Counted from the stretch's first letter, positions 16,955 to 25,786 are shown. The stretch: DNA of 64,000 nucleotides from Jannaschia sp. GRR-S6-38 (GCF_029853695.1 NZ_CP122537.1:2563501-2627500); one strand, 5' to 3'. Notes: generated from the sequence alone by a model not told the origin. Numbers and translations are program-made.

Positions 16955-17183
16955 ATACGTTTTGACTTTTGAGGTCGGTGTAGGTGATCAAGGTCATGAA
17001 CTACACATTCATTTCGATGCTGTAGGCCTCCAGAAACTTCGACAAGCCTTGGACCATGTAGAGAGATCGAAAGATCACGAACACTTGATGGTTCCTAGCT
17101 GGGGGGGATCAGAACTTACCGAAGAGAAACAGAATGATAGTTCTCATCTCATCCCTTCGGTGACAATCCACTTCTGGGATTGA
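16938..17183 (+). CDS. Imm32-like immunity protein
   Basis: 81-aa acidic cytoplasmic protein whose ATG lies inside the end of candidate toxin 2 (17-nt overlap), the classic toxin-immunity layout. The pattern LHIHFDAVGLQKLRQALD, then HEHLMVPSWGGSELTEE and a terminal TIHFWD, is what I remember of the Imm32 family of polymorphic-toxin immunity proteins, but this was not searched. No signal peptide, so its toxin should act in the cytoplasm. GGAG lies upstream of the start. The AT-rich composition matches the tip before it. Confidence 0.7.
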   Translation: MAQQDEYVLTFEVGVGDQGHELHIHFDAVGLQKLRQALDHVERSKDHEHLMVPSWGGSELTEEKQNDSSHLIPSVTIHFWD

Positions 17184-17213
17184 TGAGCGTCCAAGGAGCT
17201 GAAGTGGACCTAG

Positions 17214-17693
17214 CTCTTCCATTTGGGCCAGCAGGTGGTGCGCCGCCTGATCACAGTTCAGCGGACGATCCACTCGGTCCACGACCTCGATGGCAACCGG
17301 ATCGCGGAATACGAGGTCGATGCGCTGGCGGGAACGCATACGCTCCTGCGCGAATACGTCTGGATGGACGGGACCGTGGTGGCGGTGGTCGAGGGGGGCG
17401 CAGTCTATCACGTCCGCACCGACCACATTGGCCGCCCGGTCTTCGCCACGGACGACAATGGTCTCGTGGTCTGGGAGGCGCGCTACCTGCCCTTCGGCGG
17501 CGTCCACGTCTCGACCGGCGACACGCTCGACCTTCGCCTCCCCGGGCAGTGGTTCCAGGCCGAGAGCGGGCTGAATCAGAATTGGATGCGGGACGACGAC
17601 CCAACGACGGGACATTTCCCGAATGCCTACCTAGCGCCTGGCCCGCGCGCAGCCGTGCCGCGGTGCGGCGCAGACCGGCGCATTGCCCCTTGA
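17214..17693 (+). pseudogene. RHS core remnant, copy 3 (no start, no tip)
   Basis: An open frame from 17214 without a credible start codon encodes the longest RHS-core piece here: QQVVRRLITVQRTIHSVHDL, YVWMDGTVVAVVEGGAVYHV, RTDHIGRPVFATDDNGLVVW, then FPGQ-like LPGQWFQAESGL and MRDDDPTTGH. At about 17613 the homology stops short of the ADPLGL/YGYA end, and the frame runs into unrelated sequence until a stop at 17693. So this copy has lost both its N-terminus and its tip. It ends about 150 bp before infA. Confidence 0.75.
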
Positions 17694-17762
17694 ACTTTCG
17701 CCGGTTTGGGACCATCTACCCGCATCCGGCCGCGACCCTGCGGCGAGAACACAGGAGAGATC

Positions 17763-17981
17763 ATGGCCAAGGAAGAGCTTCTCGAATTCCCCGGCGTCGT
17801 GAAGGAACTCCTGCCGAACGCGACATTCCGGGTCGAACTCGAGAACGGCCATGAGATCATCGCGCATACGGCAGGCAAGATGCGCAAGAACCGCATTCGC
17901 GTCCTCGCGGGCGACAAGGTCCAGGTCGAGATGACGCCCTACGACCTGACCAAGGGCCGCATCAACTACCGCTTCAAGTAA
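17763..17981 (+). CDS. infA: Translation initiation factor IF-1
   Basis: 72-aa S1-like OB-fold protein that binds the 30S A site with IF-2 and IF-3. The sequence is canonical: [20 protein letters not shown], then [38 protein letters not shown] and NYRFK end. The ATG at 17763 is preceded by CAGGAGAG. The stop TAA is followed directly by the GTG of maf. The RHS island lies immediately upstream, so infA expression now depends on a promoter inside or after the island. Confidence 0.98.
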   Translation: MAKEELLEFPGVVKELLPNATFRVELENGHEIIAHTAGKMRKNRIRVLAGDKVQVEMTPYDLTKGRINYRFK

Positions 17982-18548
17982 GTGTTCGTCCTGGGCTCCG
18001 GCTCGCCCCGGCGGTTGGAGCTGCTGGCGCAGATCGGCGTCGTGCCCGACGCCGTGCGCCCGCCCGAGGTCGACGAGACCCCGCGCGGGGCCGAATTGCC
18101 GCGCGCCTATTGCGAACGCATCACCGCCGCCAAGCTCGATGCCGTCGCGGCCGGGCCGGAGGATATCGTCCTCTGCGCCGACACGACGGTGGCCGTCGGG
18201 CGCCGGATTCTCGGCAAGCCCGAAGATGCCGAAGATGCTGCGGCCTTCCTGCGGCTATTGTCGGGGCGTCGCCACAAGGTCATCACGGCGCTGGCCGTCC
18301 GCCGCGATGACCGGCGCTGGTTCCGCACCTCGGTCAGCACGGTCCGGCTGAAGCAGCTCTCGGAGGCTGAGATCGCGGGCTACCTCGCCACCGGCGACTG
18401 GCGGGGCAAGGCCGGCGGATACGCCATCCAGGGGCCCGCCGCGGCCCTCGTGGCGTGGATCGAGGGCAGCCATTCCGCAATCATCGGCCTGCCGCTGCAC
18501 GAGACGGCCAACCTGTTGCAGGCCGCGGGGCTGGAGATCTGGACATGA
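17982..18548 (+). CDS. maf: Maf family nucleoside-triphosphate pyrophosphatase
   Basis: 188-aa house-cleaning enzyme that hydrolyses non-canonical or modified nucleoside triphosphates to monophosphates. It begins at a GTG that abuts the infA stop. The signature is [18 protein letters not shown] at the start; [20 protein letters not shown] carries the catalytic Asp; [20 protein letters not shown] and [12 protein letters not shown] are conserved. The exact nucleotide (dTTP/UTP or m7GTP) is not decided here. The stop overlaps the RNase E/G start (ATGA). Confidence 0.93.
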   Translation: MFVLGSGSPRRLELLAQIGVVPDAVRPPEVDETPRGAELPRAYCERITAAKLDAVAAGPEDIVLCADTTVAVGRRILGKPEDAEDAAAFLRLLSGRRHKVITALAVRRDDRRWFRTSVSTVRLKQLSEAEIAGYLATGDWRGKAGGYAIQGPAAALVAWIEGSHSAIIGLPLHETANLLQAAGLEIWT

Positions 18549-19558
18549 ACGACGTGCAAATGGTCCTGGGCCAATTCGGCGAACGCGCCGCCGCCGCACG
18601 GCTCGTGGGCGGGCTGCTCGACGACCTGCTGATCGACGCGAATGACGACCGGCCGGGCCCCGGCGCCATCTTCCGAGCCACGTGCGACCGGCCCGTGAAG
18701 GGGCAGGGCGGCATGTTCATGAAGCTGGGCGGCGGCCTGACGGGCTTCCACCGCAACGCCCGCGGGTTGGAGCCGGGCCAGTCGCTGCTGGTCCAGGTCT
18801 CGGGGGCGGCCGAGGCGGGCAAGGCCGTGCCGGTGACTGACCGGGTGCTCTTCAAGTCGCGCTACTGCATCGTCACCCCCGGCGCGCCCGGCGTGAACGT
18901 CGCCCGCGCCCTGAAAGACGAGGCGGAGCGCGACAGGCTGCTGGAAATCGCGCATGAGACGCTGGCCGATCTTCCCGCGGCCGAGGGGCTGGGCGTGATC
19001 CTGCGCTCGGCCTGCGACGGCGCCGAGGCCGAGGCCGTGGCCGAGGATCTGGCGGCGACCTGGGACCTCGCGGTGAAGGTGCTGGGCGATCCGGGCCACG
19101 AGCCCGAATTGCTGCTCGATGCGCCCGACGCGCATGATCTGGCCTGGCGGGAATGGGCCGATGCCGCACCCTCCGACGACTGGGCGGGCGTGCTGGACCA
19201 GCTCGACGCGTTCCGCCGGCCGGAGGTCTCGCTCGGCGCGGCCACCGCCTTCATCGAGCGCACCCGCGCGCTGGTCGCCGTCGACGTGAACACGCCAGAG
19301 GGCGGCGCGGGCGGTTTGAAGGCCAATCTCGCGCTGGTCCGGGAGCTGCCGCGCCAGCTGCGCCTGCGGGGGCTGGGCGGCCAGATCGTGCTCGACCTCG
19401 CCCCGATGCCGAAGCGCGACCGGCAGACCTTCGAGGCGGCGCTGCGCGGGGCCTTCAAATCCGACCCGGTCGAGACCAGTTTCATCGGGTGGACGCCGCT
19501 CGGCCATGCCGAGCTGACGCGCCGCCGCGAACGCCGCCCGCTGGAGGAATTGCTGTGA
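18545..19558 (+). CDS. Ribonuclease E/G family protein (short form)
   Basis: 337-aa member of the RNase E/G family, shorter than E. coli RNase G (about 490) because it ends soon after the catalytic region. The N-terminal ~110 residues hold a diverged S1-like region ([17 protein letters not shown]). Active-site acidic residues appear as [11 protein letters not shown] and [12 protein letters not shown], followed by the family [10 protein letters not shown] motif. No CPxC zinc-link is present, so tetramer formation through zinc is unlikely. Such enzymes cut single-stranded RNA in mRNA decay and rRNA processing. It overlaps maf by 4 nt and yacG by 4 nt. Confidence 0.87.
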   Translation: MNDVQMVLGQFGERAAAARLVGGLLDDLLIDANDDRPGPGAIFRATCDRPVKGQGGMFMKLGGGLTGFHRNARGLEPGQSLLVQVSGAAEAGKAVPVTDRVLFKSRYCIVTPGAPGVNVARALKDEAERDRLLEIAHETLADLPAAEGLGVILRSACDGAEAEAVAEDLAATWDLAVKVLGDPGHEPELLLDAPDAHDLAWREWADAAPSDDWAGVLDQLDAFRRPEVSLGAATAFIERTRALVAVDVNTPEGGAGGLKANLALVRELPRQLRLRGLGGQIVLDLAPMPKRDRQTFEAALRGAFKSDPVETSFIGWTPLGHAELTRRRERRPLEELL

Positions 19559-19746
19559 CCTGCCCGATCTGTGAAAAGCCCGCCGTCGCGGCCTACCGCC
19601 CGTTCTGCTCGCGCCGCTGCGCCGACGTGGATCTCGGCAAGTGGCTGAACGGCAGCTATGCTGTCCCTTCGACCCGCCCCGAGGATGCCGAGGAGGCGCT
19701 GGACGAGATCCTGCGCGAGGCCGAGGACACCCCGCGCCGCCATTGA
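19555..19746 (+). CDS. yacG: DNA gyrase inhibitor YacG
   Basis: 63-aa zinc protein starting at the GTG that overlaps the RNase stop (GTGA). Four zinc ligands are visible as CPIC (C3, C6) and FCSRRC (C18, C22), followed by the family ADVDLGKWLNGSYAVP. The acidic C-terminus (PEDAEEALDEILREAEDTPR) is usual. In E. coli YacG binds GyrB and blocks DNA binding. It is the last gene of the infA-maf-RNase unit before tRNA-Phe. Confidence 0.92.
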   Translation: MTCPICEKPAVAAYRPFCSRRCADVDLGKWLNGSYAVPSTRPEDAEEALDEILREAEDTPRRH

Positions 19747-19834
19747 GCCACCGGGCCGGATTTCGGTCTTGCCTCCCCTCCGGCCCTGTCCTAAGTGATC
19801 GCCACCCCGCGACGGCCCGCCCGTCGCACCCGGT

Positions 19835-19909
19835 GCCTGGGTAGCTCAGGGGTAGAGCAGTGGATTGAAAATCCTCGTGTCGGTGGTTCGATTCCGCCCC
19901 CGGGCACCA
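19835..19909 (+). tRNA. tRNA-Phe (GAA)
   Basis: Cloverleaf with acceptor GCCTGGG/CCCGGGC (one T-G pair), D-arm GCTC/GAGC, anticodon stem GTGGA/TCCTC with a G-C, wobble-tolerant fit and loop TTGAAAA (anticodon GAA), T-arm GGTGG/CCGCC with loop TTCGATT, discriminator A and encoded CCA. Length 75 nt. Confidence 0.97.
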
Positions 19910-20041
19910 CTACAACTCCCACTCGCTGCTAGGTTCGCGCGGGCTCCGGCCTAGCGTCGGCGTGGCCTGGGCTCTGGTCATCGTCCCCGCCTGCTGTAGG
20001 CTGCGGCGCAGAACGGGACCGAACCAACGGGAGATTGGATC

Positions 20042-21001
20042 ATGAAACTGCTTCTGGGCGCCGCCCTCGCCGCCGTCACCGCGCTGCCGGCCGCGGCACA
20101 ATCCTGGGACATGCCGACGCCCTATGGCGACAGCGTGTTCCACACCGCCAACATCATCGAATTCGCCGAGGACATCCGCGGCGCCACCGAGGGCGCGCTC
20201 GATATCACGGTGCATTCGGCGGGATCGCTCTTTCCGCATGCCGAGATCAAGAACGCCGTCCGGTCGGGGCAGGTCCCGATCGGGGAGTTCCTGCTGTCGC
20301 GCCTCTCGAACGAGGACGCGGCCTTCGGCCTCGACAGCCAGCCCTTCGTCGCCACCTCCTACGAGCAGGCGCGGGCGCTCTGGGATGCGCAGATGCCGGT
20401 CATCACCGAGCTTCTGGCCGAGCAGGGGCTGCGCCCGCTCTACGCCGTGCCCTGGCCCGCGCAGGGTCTCTACACCAATGGCGAGGTCACGGCGGCCTCC
20501 GATCTCGAGGGGCTGCGCTTCCGCGCCTATAACGCCCAGCTCGAGGAATTCGCGGGCCTGGCCGGCGCCGCGCCCGTGCAGGTCGAGGCGCCCGACATCC
20601 CGCAGGCCTTCGCGACGGGCCAGGTCGAGGCGATGATGACGTCCCCCTCGACCGGCGTGTCCTCCTCGGCCTGGGATTTCGTGACCCATTACGGCCAGGT
20701 GGACGCCTGGCTGCCCAAGAACATCGTCGTCGTGAACGAGCGGGCCTTCCTGCGCCTCGACGAAGCGGCGCAGAAGGCGATCCTCGAAGCGGCGGCGCGG
20801 GCCGAGGCGCGCGGCTGGCAGCTCTCGATGGAGGAGACGAGCTCGAAGACCGAGGAGCTCGCCGCGAACGGCATCACGGTCTACGCGCCCTCCGAGCAGC
20901 TGGTCGCGGATCTGCAGGGCTTCGGCGCGCAGATGCTGGAGACCTGGAACGCCTCGGCCTCCGACGAGGCCAAGCAGATCCTCGAGACCTTCAACCAGTA
21001 A
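20042..21001 (+). CDS. dctP: TRAP transporter substrate-binding protein DctP (system 1)
   Basis: 319-aa periplasmic binding protein. The signal peptide is MKLLLGAALAAVTALPAAAQ with cleavage likely after AAAQ. Typical DctP text follows: FAEDIRGATEGALDITVHSA near 40-60, IGEFLLSRLSNEDAAFG, and the conserved DLEGLRFRAYNAQLEEFA with the Arg that salt-bridges the substrate carboxylate. The ATG at 20042 is preceded by GGGAGATTGG. It heads a dctPQM operon; substrate is an organic acid of unknown identity. A GC-rich hairpin directly after the stop may favour higher expression of this subunit than of the membrane subunits. Confidence 0.93.
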   Translation: MKLLLGAALAAVTALPAAAQSWDMPTPYGDSVFHTANIIEFAEDIRGATEGALDITVHSAGSLFPHAEIKNAVRSGQVPIGEFLLSRLSNEDAAFGLDSQPFVATSYEQARALWDAQMPVITELLAEQGLRPLYAVPWPAQGLYTNGEVTAASDLEGLRFRAYNAQLEEFAGLAGAAPVQVEAPDIPQAFATGQVEAMMTSPSTGVSSSAWDFVTHYGQVDAWLPKNIVVVNERAFLRLDEAAQKAILEAAARAEARGWQLSMEETSSKTEELAANGITVYAPSEQLVADLQGFGAQMLETWNASASDEAKQILETFNQ

Positions 21002-21008
21002 GGACGCG

Positions 21009-21030
21009 CGGGGGCGCCCCGGCGCCCCCG
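21009..21030 (+). promoter_or_regulatory. GC hairpin between dctP and dctQ
   Basis: CGGGGGCG (21009-21016) and CGCCCCCG (21023-21030) form a perfect 8-bp stem with a six-base loop, 8 nt after the dctP stop and 9 nt before dctQ. No T-run follows, so it is more likely an mRNA-stabilising or partially terminating element than a full terminator. Confidence 0.6.
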
Positions 21031-21038
21031 CCAAGCCC

Positions 21039-21560
21039 ATGGCCCGCATCCTCGACGCGCTCTACCGCGCCGCCGCGATCGCCGCGGCCGCCTGCATCGG
21101 CGCGATCTGCCTTCTGATCGCGGCGCAGGTCCTCCTGAACGCGGGCAGCCGGATCGGCCTGCCGCTTCCCACGACGATCCCGTCCTATGCGGATTTCGCG
21201 GGATTCCTGCTGGCCGGCGCGACCTTCCTCGCGCTGCCCTGGACCTTGCGCACCGGGGGGCATGTGCGCGTGAACCTCGTGACGCGGCTGCTGCCGCGCA
21301 GCCTGCGCCTGGCGGTCGAGCTCTTCGTGATTGCCCTCGCGACGGGGTTCGTGGGCTTCGCGACGGGCTATGCGTTCCTGCTGGTGCAGGAGAGCATCGC
21401 GTTCGGCGACGTCTCGCCGGGGATCGTCCCGGTCCCGCTCTGGCTGCCGCAGCTCTTCATGGTGACGGGGCTCGGGCTGTTGACGGTCTCGCTGATCCAC
21501 AGCCTCTTCGAGACCTGGGCCGCGCGCGAGCCGGTGCTGGGCGGCGGAGAGGAAGCCTGA
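21039..21560 (+). CDS. dctQ: TRAP transporter small permease DctQ (system 1)
   Basis: 173-aa four-helix membrane protein. Helices are visible near 8-30 (AIAAAACIGAICLLIAAQVL), 45-68 (SYADFAGFLLAGATFLALPW), 85-110 and 130-155. The conserved GHVRVNLV segment follows helix 2. It forms the membrane complex with DctM. The stop and the dctM start share one base (TGATG), so the two are coupled. No strong ribosome-binding site is free of the preceding hairpin. Confidence 0.9.
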   Translation: MARILDALYRAAAIAAAACIGAICLLIAAQVLLNAGSRIGLPLPTTIPSYADFAGFLLAGATFLALPWTLRTGGHVRVNLVTRLLPRSLRLAVELFVIALATGFVGFATGYAFLLVQESIAFGDVSPGIVPVPLWLPQLFMVTGLGLLTVSLIHSLFETWAAREPVLGGGEEA

Positions 21561-22861
21561 TGGACCTGATCCTGACGGGCCTCGTCCTGCTGATCCTGCT
21601 CTTCGCCTTTCTCGCCGCGGGCGTCTGGGTGGCGCTGGCCCTGGCCGGGGTGGCGTTGGTGGGGCTTCTGGCCTTCTCGAACGCGCCGGCGGGCCTCGTG
21701 CTGGCCACCACCTTCTGGGGGCATTCGCATAGCTGGTCGCTGGCGGCCCTGCCGCTCTTCATCCTGATGGGCGAGGTCCTGCTGCGGTCCCGGCTGAGCC
21801 AGGACATGTTCAGCGGGCTGGCCCCCTGGCTGGGCCGCCTCCCAGGGCGGCTTCTGCATGTCAACGTGCTGGGCTGCGCGATCTTCGCCGCCGTCTCGGG
21901 ATCGTCGGCGGCGACGGCGGCCACGATCGGGCGCATGTCGGTGCCCGAGCTGGAAGGCCGCGGCTATCCGCAGGGCCTCGTCATCGGGACGCTGGCCGGA
22001 TCGGCCACGCTGGGCCTGCTGATCCCGCCCTCGATCATCCTGATCGTCTACGGCGTGGCGACCGAGCAGAGCATCGCGCGGCTGTTCGTGGCGGGCATCC
22101 TGCCGGGGCTTATGCTGGTCGCGCTGTTCTCGGGCTATGTCGCGCTCCGGGCCTGGATGGACCCGGACCTGATCCCCCCGAGGGGCGATCGGTTGCCCTA
22201 TCTTCAGCGGCTCAAGGCCTCGCGCAGCCTGATCCCAGTGGCGGCGCTGATCCTGGGGGTGATCGGCTCGATCTATACCGGGCTCGCCTCGCCCACGGAC
22301 GCGGCGGCGCTGGGCGTCGTGCTGGCGGTGATCCTGGCCTTCGCGACGGGCGGCTTCAGCTGGGCCCTGCTGGGGCAGGCGATGATGGCCGCGACGCGGA
22401 CCAGCGCCATGATCGCTTTCATCCTGCTGGGGGCGGCCTTCCTGTCGGTGGCGATGGGCTTCACCGGCATCCCGCGCGCGCTGGCCGCCTGGATCGGCGA
22501 GATGGGGCTGTCACCCTTCGCGCTGCTGGCGGTGCTGACCGTGTTCTTCATCGTGCTGGGCTGCTTCCTCGACGGGATCTCGGTCGTCGTCCTGACCACC
22601 TCGATCATCCTGCCGATGGTGCAGGCGGTGGGGATCGACCCGCTCTGGTTCGGCATCTACCTCGTGATCGTCGTCGAGATGAGCCAGATCACCCCGCCCG
22701 TGGGCTTCAACCTCTTCGTCATCCAGGGGCTGACGGGCATCGACATCCTGCGCATCGCGAAGGCGGCCTTCCCGTTCTTCCTGATCCTCCTGCTCGGCGT
22801 GGCGCTGATCACGATCTTCCCCGGCATCGTCACCGCACTGCCGGGGGCGATGGGGAACTGA
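21560..22861 (+). CDS. dctM: TRAP transporter large permease DctM (system 1)
   Basis: 433-aa polytopic membrane protein, the sodium-coupled transport subunit. Family motifs include AALPLFILMGEVLLRS, FAAVSGSSAATAATIGRMSV, LAGSATLGLLIPPSIILIVY, and the C-terminal MSQITPPVGFNLFVIQGLTG. Length is standard. Its stop faces the stop of the system 2 dctM with only 3 bp between, so the two operons are convergent and read-through would make antisense RNA to both. Confidence 0.94.
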   Translation: MDLILTGLVLLILLFAFLAAGVWVALALAGVALVGLLAFSNAPAGLVLATTFWGHSHSWSLAALPLFILMGEVLLRSRLSQDMFSGLAPWLGRLPGRLLHVNVLGCAIFAAVSGSSAATAATIGRMSVPELEGRGYPQGLVIGTLAGSATLGLLIPPSIILIVYGVATEQSIARLFVAGILPGLMLVALFSGYVALRAWMDPDLIPPRGDRLPYLQRLKASRSLIPVAALILGVIGSIYTGLASPTDAAALGVVLAVILAFATGGFSWALLGQAMMAATRTSAMIAFILLGAAFLSVAMGFTGIPRALAAWIGEMGLSPFALLAVLTVFFIVLGCFLDGISVVVLTTSIILPMVQAVGIDPLWFGIYLVIVVEMSQITPPVGFNLFVIQGLTGIDILRIAKAAFPFFLILLLGVALITIFPGIVTALPGAMGN

Positions 22862-22864
22862 GCC

Positions 22865-24151
22865 CTACTGCGCCAGCTGGTCGGGCAGCCAGGTCGCGAG
22901 CCCCGGCGCGGCGATCAGCAGGAAGGCCATCGCCAGCATGATGAGGACGTAAGGGATCGTCCCCAGCATCACCTCGTTGAGCGAGCCCGATTTCCGCGCG
23001 CCTTGCACGACATAGAGGTTCAGGCCCACGGGCGGCGTGATGAGCGCCATCTCGATCAGCACGATCATCAGGATCCCGAACCAGATCGGGTCGTAGTCCT
23101 GCGAAACGACCAGCGGCACGATGATCGGGATTGTGACGACCATCAGCGACAGCGTCTCGATGAAGAAGCCCAGCACGATATAGAGGACGACGATCACCAG
23201 GATCGTGCCCAGCGGCCCCAGCCCCAACCCGTCCATGAAGGCGTTGATCTCGCGCCCGAGACCGGCGGAGGCCAGCGTAAAGTTCAGGAAGGACGCGCCG
23301 ATCACGATCAGCATGATCATCGCGGTGATCTTGACCGTGCCCAGAAGGCTCTCGCGCAGCATCTGCCAGTTGATCCCGCCGAAAAGCGCGGCGATCACGA
23401 AGGCGCCCGCGACGCCGACGGCGGCGGCCTCGGTGGGGGTGGCCCAACCGCGATAGATCGAGCCGACGATCAGGCCGAAAAGCAGGATGATCGGCCCCAG
23501 ATCCAAGAGCGCGCGCAGCATCTGCGCGAAGGGAAAGGTCCGGCGCACGCCGCCCAGGCCCGGCCGGACCACGCAGATCGCGACCGTCGCCGCCATGAAG
23601 GCCAGCGCCAGCAGCAGGCCGGGCACCAGCCCCGCCAGGAACAGCCGCGGGATCGAGGTCTGGGTGAGGAAGCCGTAGACGATCAGGTTGATCGAGGGCG
23701 GGATCATGATCCCCAGCGTGCCCCCCGCCGCGATCGCCCCGGAAAAGAGCTTGGGGTCGTAGCCCAGCTTCTCGGCCTGCGGCATCGCCACCGTGGCGAC
23801 CGTCGCCGCCGTCGCGACCGAGGAGCCCGAGGTGGCCGAGAACATCGTGGCGGTCGCGATATTGGCATGGACCAGCCCGCCCGGCAGCCAGCTAACCCAG
23901 CGGTCGAGCGCCGCATAGGTGCGCGTGGCGACCCCGGATCGGACCAGCACCTCGCCCAGCAGGACGAAGAAGGGGATGGCGATCAGCGTGGCCGAGTTCG
24001 AGGACGACCAGACCATGTTGCCCAGGCCCCGCGACAGCGGAAAGGCCGAGAAGAAGGCATCCACCCCGAAGCCCAGCAGGAACAGCACGATCCCCACCGG
24101 GATCGACAGCGCGAGAAGGCCCAGCAGACCCGCGGCGACGGCGCCGATCAT
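22865..24151 (-). CDS. dctM: TRAP transporter large permease DctM (system 2)
   Basis: 428-aa polytopic membrane protein beginning MIGAVAAGLLGLLALSIPVG at 24151. Motifs are LIAIPFFVLLGEVLVRSG, FSATSGSSVATAATVATVAM, GGTLGIMIPPSINLIVYGFL and MALITPPVGLNLYVVQGARK. The start overlaps the end of the dctQ gene by 4 nt. It is clearly a paralogue of the system 1 subunit but not a recent copy; the sequences differ throughout. Confidence 0.94.
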   Translation of the reverse strand: MIGAVAAGLLGLLALSIPVGIVLFLLGFGVDAFFSAFPLSRGLGNMVWSSSNSATLIAIPFFVLLGEVLVRSGVATRTYAALDRWVSWLPGGLVHANIATATMFSATSGSSVATAATVATVAMPQAEKLGYDPKLFSGAIAAGGTLGIMIPPSINLIVYGFLTQTSIPRLFLAGLVPGLLLALAFMAATVAICVVRPGLGGVRRTFPFAQMLRALLDLGPIILLFGLIVGSIYRGWATPTEAAAVGVAGAFVIAALFGGINWQMLRESLLGTVKITAMIMLIVIGASFLNFTLASAGLGREINAFMDGLGLGPLGTILVIVVLYIVLGFFIETLSLMVVTIPIIVPLVVSQDYDPIWFGILMIVLIEMALITPPVGLNLYVVQGARKSGSLNEVMLGTIPYVLIMLAMAFLLIAAPGLATWLPDQLAQ

Positions 24152-24717
24152 TGCAGCGTATCCACTTCCGCGAAGGCGCCGATGGCGGCCTCGGTCTCCC
24201 CCGCGCGGCCGCGCAGGACCATCGACAAGGCCAGCAGGGTCAGCACCGCCGAGACCGTCGCGAACCAGACCCAGCCCGCGAACCAAGGCACCTGAACCCA
24301 GGCGAGCGGCGTCTCGAGCGGGGTGTTCGCCCGGCTGGAATTGGCCAGCGAGCGCGCCACGACCGGCCAGGCCTGGACCGCGATGAAAGTGACGGTGGCG
24401 GTCAGGACCACCATCGAGAAGATGTCGGCCAGCGCGCGCACCAGCGTCGTGCCGCGCGCCCGCAGAAGGTCGATGCGGACATGGCCCAGCTCGAGCAGCG
24501 TATAGGCCATGCCCCAGGCGGTCCCGATGGCCATCGCGTAGCCCGCGATCTCCTCGGTGCCGCCCAGCGAGCCGCCGAGCCGGCGCATGGTGATATCCAG
24601 CAGCACGAACCCCGCGCAGGCCAGCAGCATCAGCCCCGTCAGAAGGGCGATGCCGCGGTTGAGCCGGCGCAGCCGGTCGATCCAGATCATCTCCATTGCG
24701 CCGGCCCTTTCGTTCAC
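24148..24717 (-). CDS. dctQ: TRAP transporter small permease DctQ (system 2)
   Basis: 189-aa membrane protein with helices near 24-44 (IALLTGLMLLACAGFVLLDI), 55-75, 95-115 and 145-165, and the conserved ELGHVRIDLLRARG segment. The ATG at 24717 overlaps the dctP stop (ATGA); the ATG at 24696 (MEMIWIDRL) is a possible alternative. The C-terminal ~20 residues are hydrophilic. It is coupled to dctM downstream by a second 4-nt overlap. Confidence 0.9.
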   Translation of the reverse strand: MNERAGAMEMIWIDRLRRLNRGIALLTGLMLLACAGFVLLDITMRRLGGSLGGTEEIAGYAMAIGTAWGMAYTLLELGHVRIDLLRARGTTLVRALADIFSMVVLTATVTFIAVQAWPVVARSLANSSRANTPLETPLAWVQVPWFAGWVWFATVSAVLTLLALSMVLRGRAGETEAAIGAFAEVDTLQ

Positions 24718-25742
24718 TCGATGCTGACGCCGGTGACCGCACCCACGCTGTCGTTCCAGCGCTGGGCCCAGTCACCGCCCGCGCGTTCGGCCCATTCGGG
24801 CAAAACTTCAGTCACCAGGATCTCGCGGGCCCGGGCGAAATCCGCGTCCGAGGCCTCGACCAGCACCATGCCACGGGCGTCGCCCGCGGGGCATTCGCCG
24901 TTGCCGGTGAGGCAGGCGATGTCGTTGACCAGCGCGTCCTGCGCCGAGGCCCAGGCCGGGTCCTCGAAATCGGCGGCGATCGAGGCCCGCAGGGCGGTCT
25001 GCGTCTCGGCGTCGAGGCTGTTCCACTTGTCGAGGTTCATCGCCGTGACCACCGAGTCCCAGCCGCCCAGCGGCAGCGGCAGCAGATGGGTGGACACCTC
25101 CCACCAGCCCGCCGAGTAGCCCGAGCCCGCGCCCGTCACTGCGCAATCGACGACGCCGTTCTGAAGCGCGCCCGGCACCTCCGCGAAGGAGACATTGACG
25201 CCCTCGGCGCCCAGCGCCTCCAGCAGCTTGGCCGTCATCCGGCCCGAGGCGCGGACCTTGAGGCCCTGCATGTCGTCCAGGCCGCCGATCTCGGCGTTGC
25301 AGAAGACGACCTGCGGCGGGTAGGGCGCGATGGCCAGCATCTCGGCGTTGAACCGGTCGCGGAAGATATCGGCAACCATGGGCTTCGCCGCCTCGACCAT
25401 GGCGCGCGCCTCGTCGGCGGTCAGCGCGATCAGCGGCACGTCCAGCCCCTCGAGCTCGGGCGCATCGGCCACGGCGTAATCGGCCACGGTCATCGCCACG
25501 TCGTACACGCCCTGTCCCAGCAGCGGATAGACGTCGCCCAGGCCGAGGTTCATCTGGTTATGCGTGGTCAGTTCGACCTCCATCCCAGGCACGGCGGCGG
25601 GCATCGCCTCGGTCCAGTAGGGGGCCTCGTAGGCGTTGTGCAGCGGCAGGCTGGACCAGCTGCCGACCACGCTGAGGGTTTCGGCGCCCGCCGGCGCGGT
25701 CAGGGCCGCGGTGCTCGCCAGAAGGATCATGGTCCGTTTCAT
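24714..25742 (-). CDS. dctP: TRAP transporter substrate-binding protein DctP (system 2)
   Basis: 342-aa binding protein with signal peptide MKRTMILLASTAALTAPAGA. Family text includes the central GLKVRASGRMTAKLLEALGA with the substrate-binding Arg, and FAEVPGALQNGVVDCAVTGA. A Cys pair in IACLTGNGEC could form a periplasmic disulfide. Start ATG 25742 is preceded by AAGGAGAGAC. It is 44 bp downstream of the DUF1445 gene on the same strand, which suggests that the imported compound is handled by that enzyme. Confidence 0.93.
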   Translation of the reverse strand: MKRTMILLASTAALTAPAGAETLSVVGSWSSLPLHNAYEAPYWTEAMPAAVPGMEVELTTHNQMNLGLGDVYPLLGQGVYDVAMTVADYAVADAPELEGLDVPLIALTADEARAMVEAAKPMVADIFRDRFNAEMLAIAPYPPQVVFCNAEIGGLDDMQGLKVRASGRMTAKLLEALGAEGVNVSFAEVPGALQNGVVDCAVTGAGSGYSAGWWEVSTHLLPLPLGGWDSVVTAMNLDKWNSLDAETQTALRASIAADFEDPAWASAQDALVNDIACLTGNGECPAGDARGMVLVEASDADFARAREILVTEVLPEWAERAGGDWAQRWNDSVGAVTGVSIE

Positions 25743-25786
25743 GGGTGTCTCTCCTTGTTGGATCGGTCTTGTTTTTCGCTTGGGGG

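Noticed and set aside
14938..17693. Island as an insertion sequence or prophage piece
   Set aside because: No transposase, integrase or terminal inverted repeats were seen, and flanking target-site duplications could not be made out.
22865..24775. DctM of system 2 extended upstream to about 636 residues
   Set aside because: The extra residues are out of frame with dctQ and are Arg/Ala-rich; the natural start MIGAVAAG at 24151 overlaps dctQ by 4 nt.
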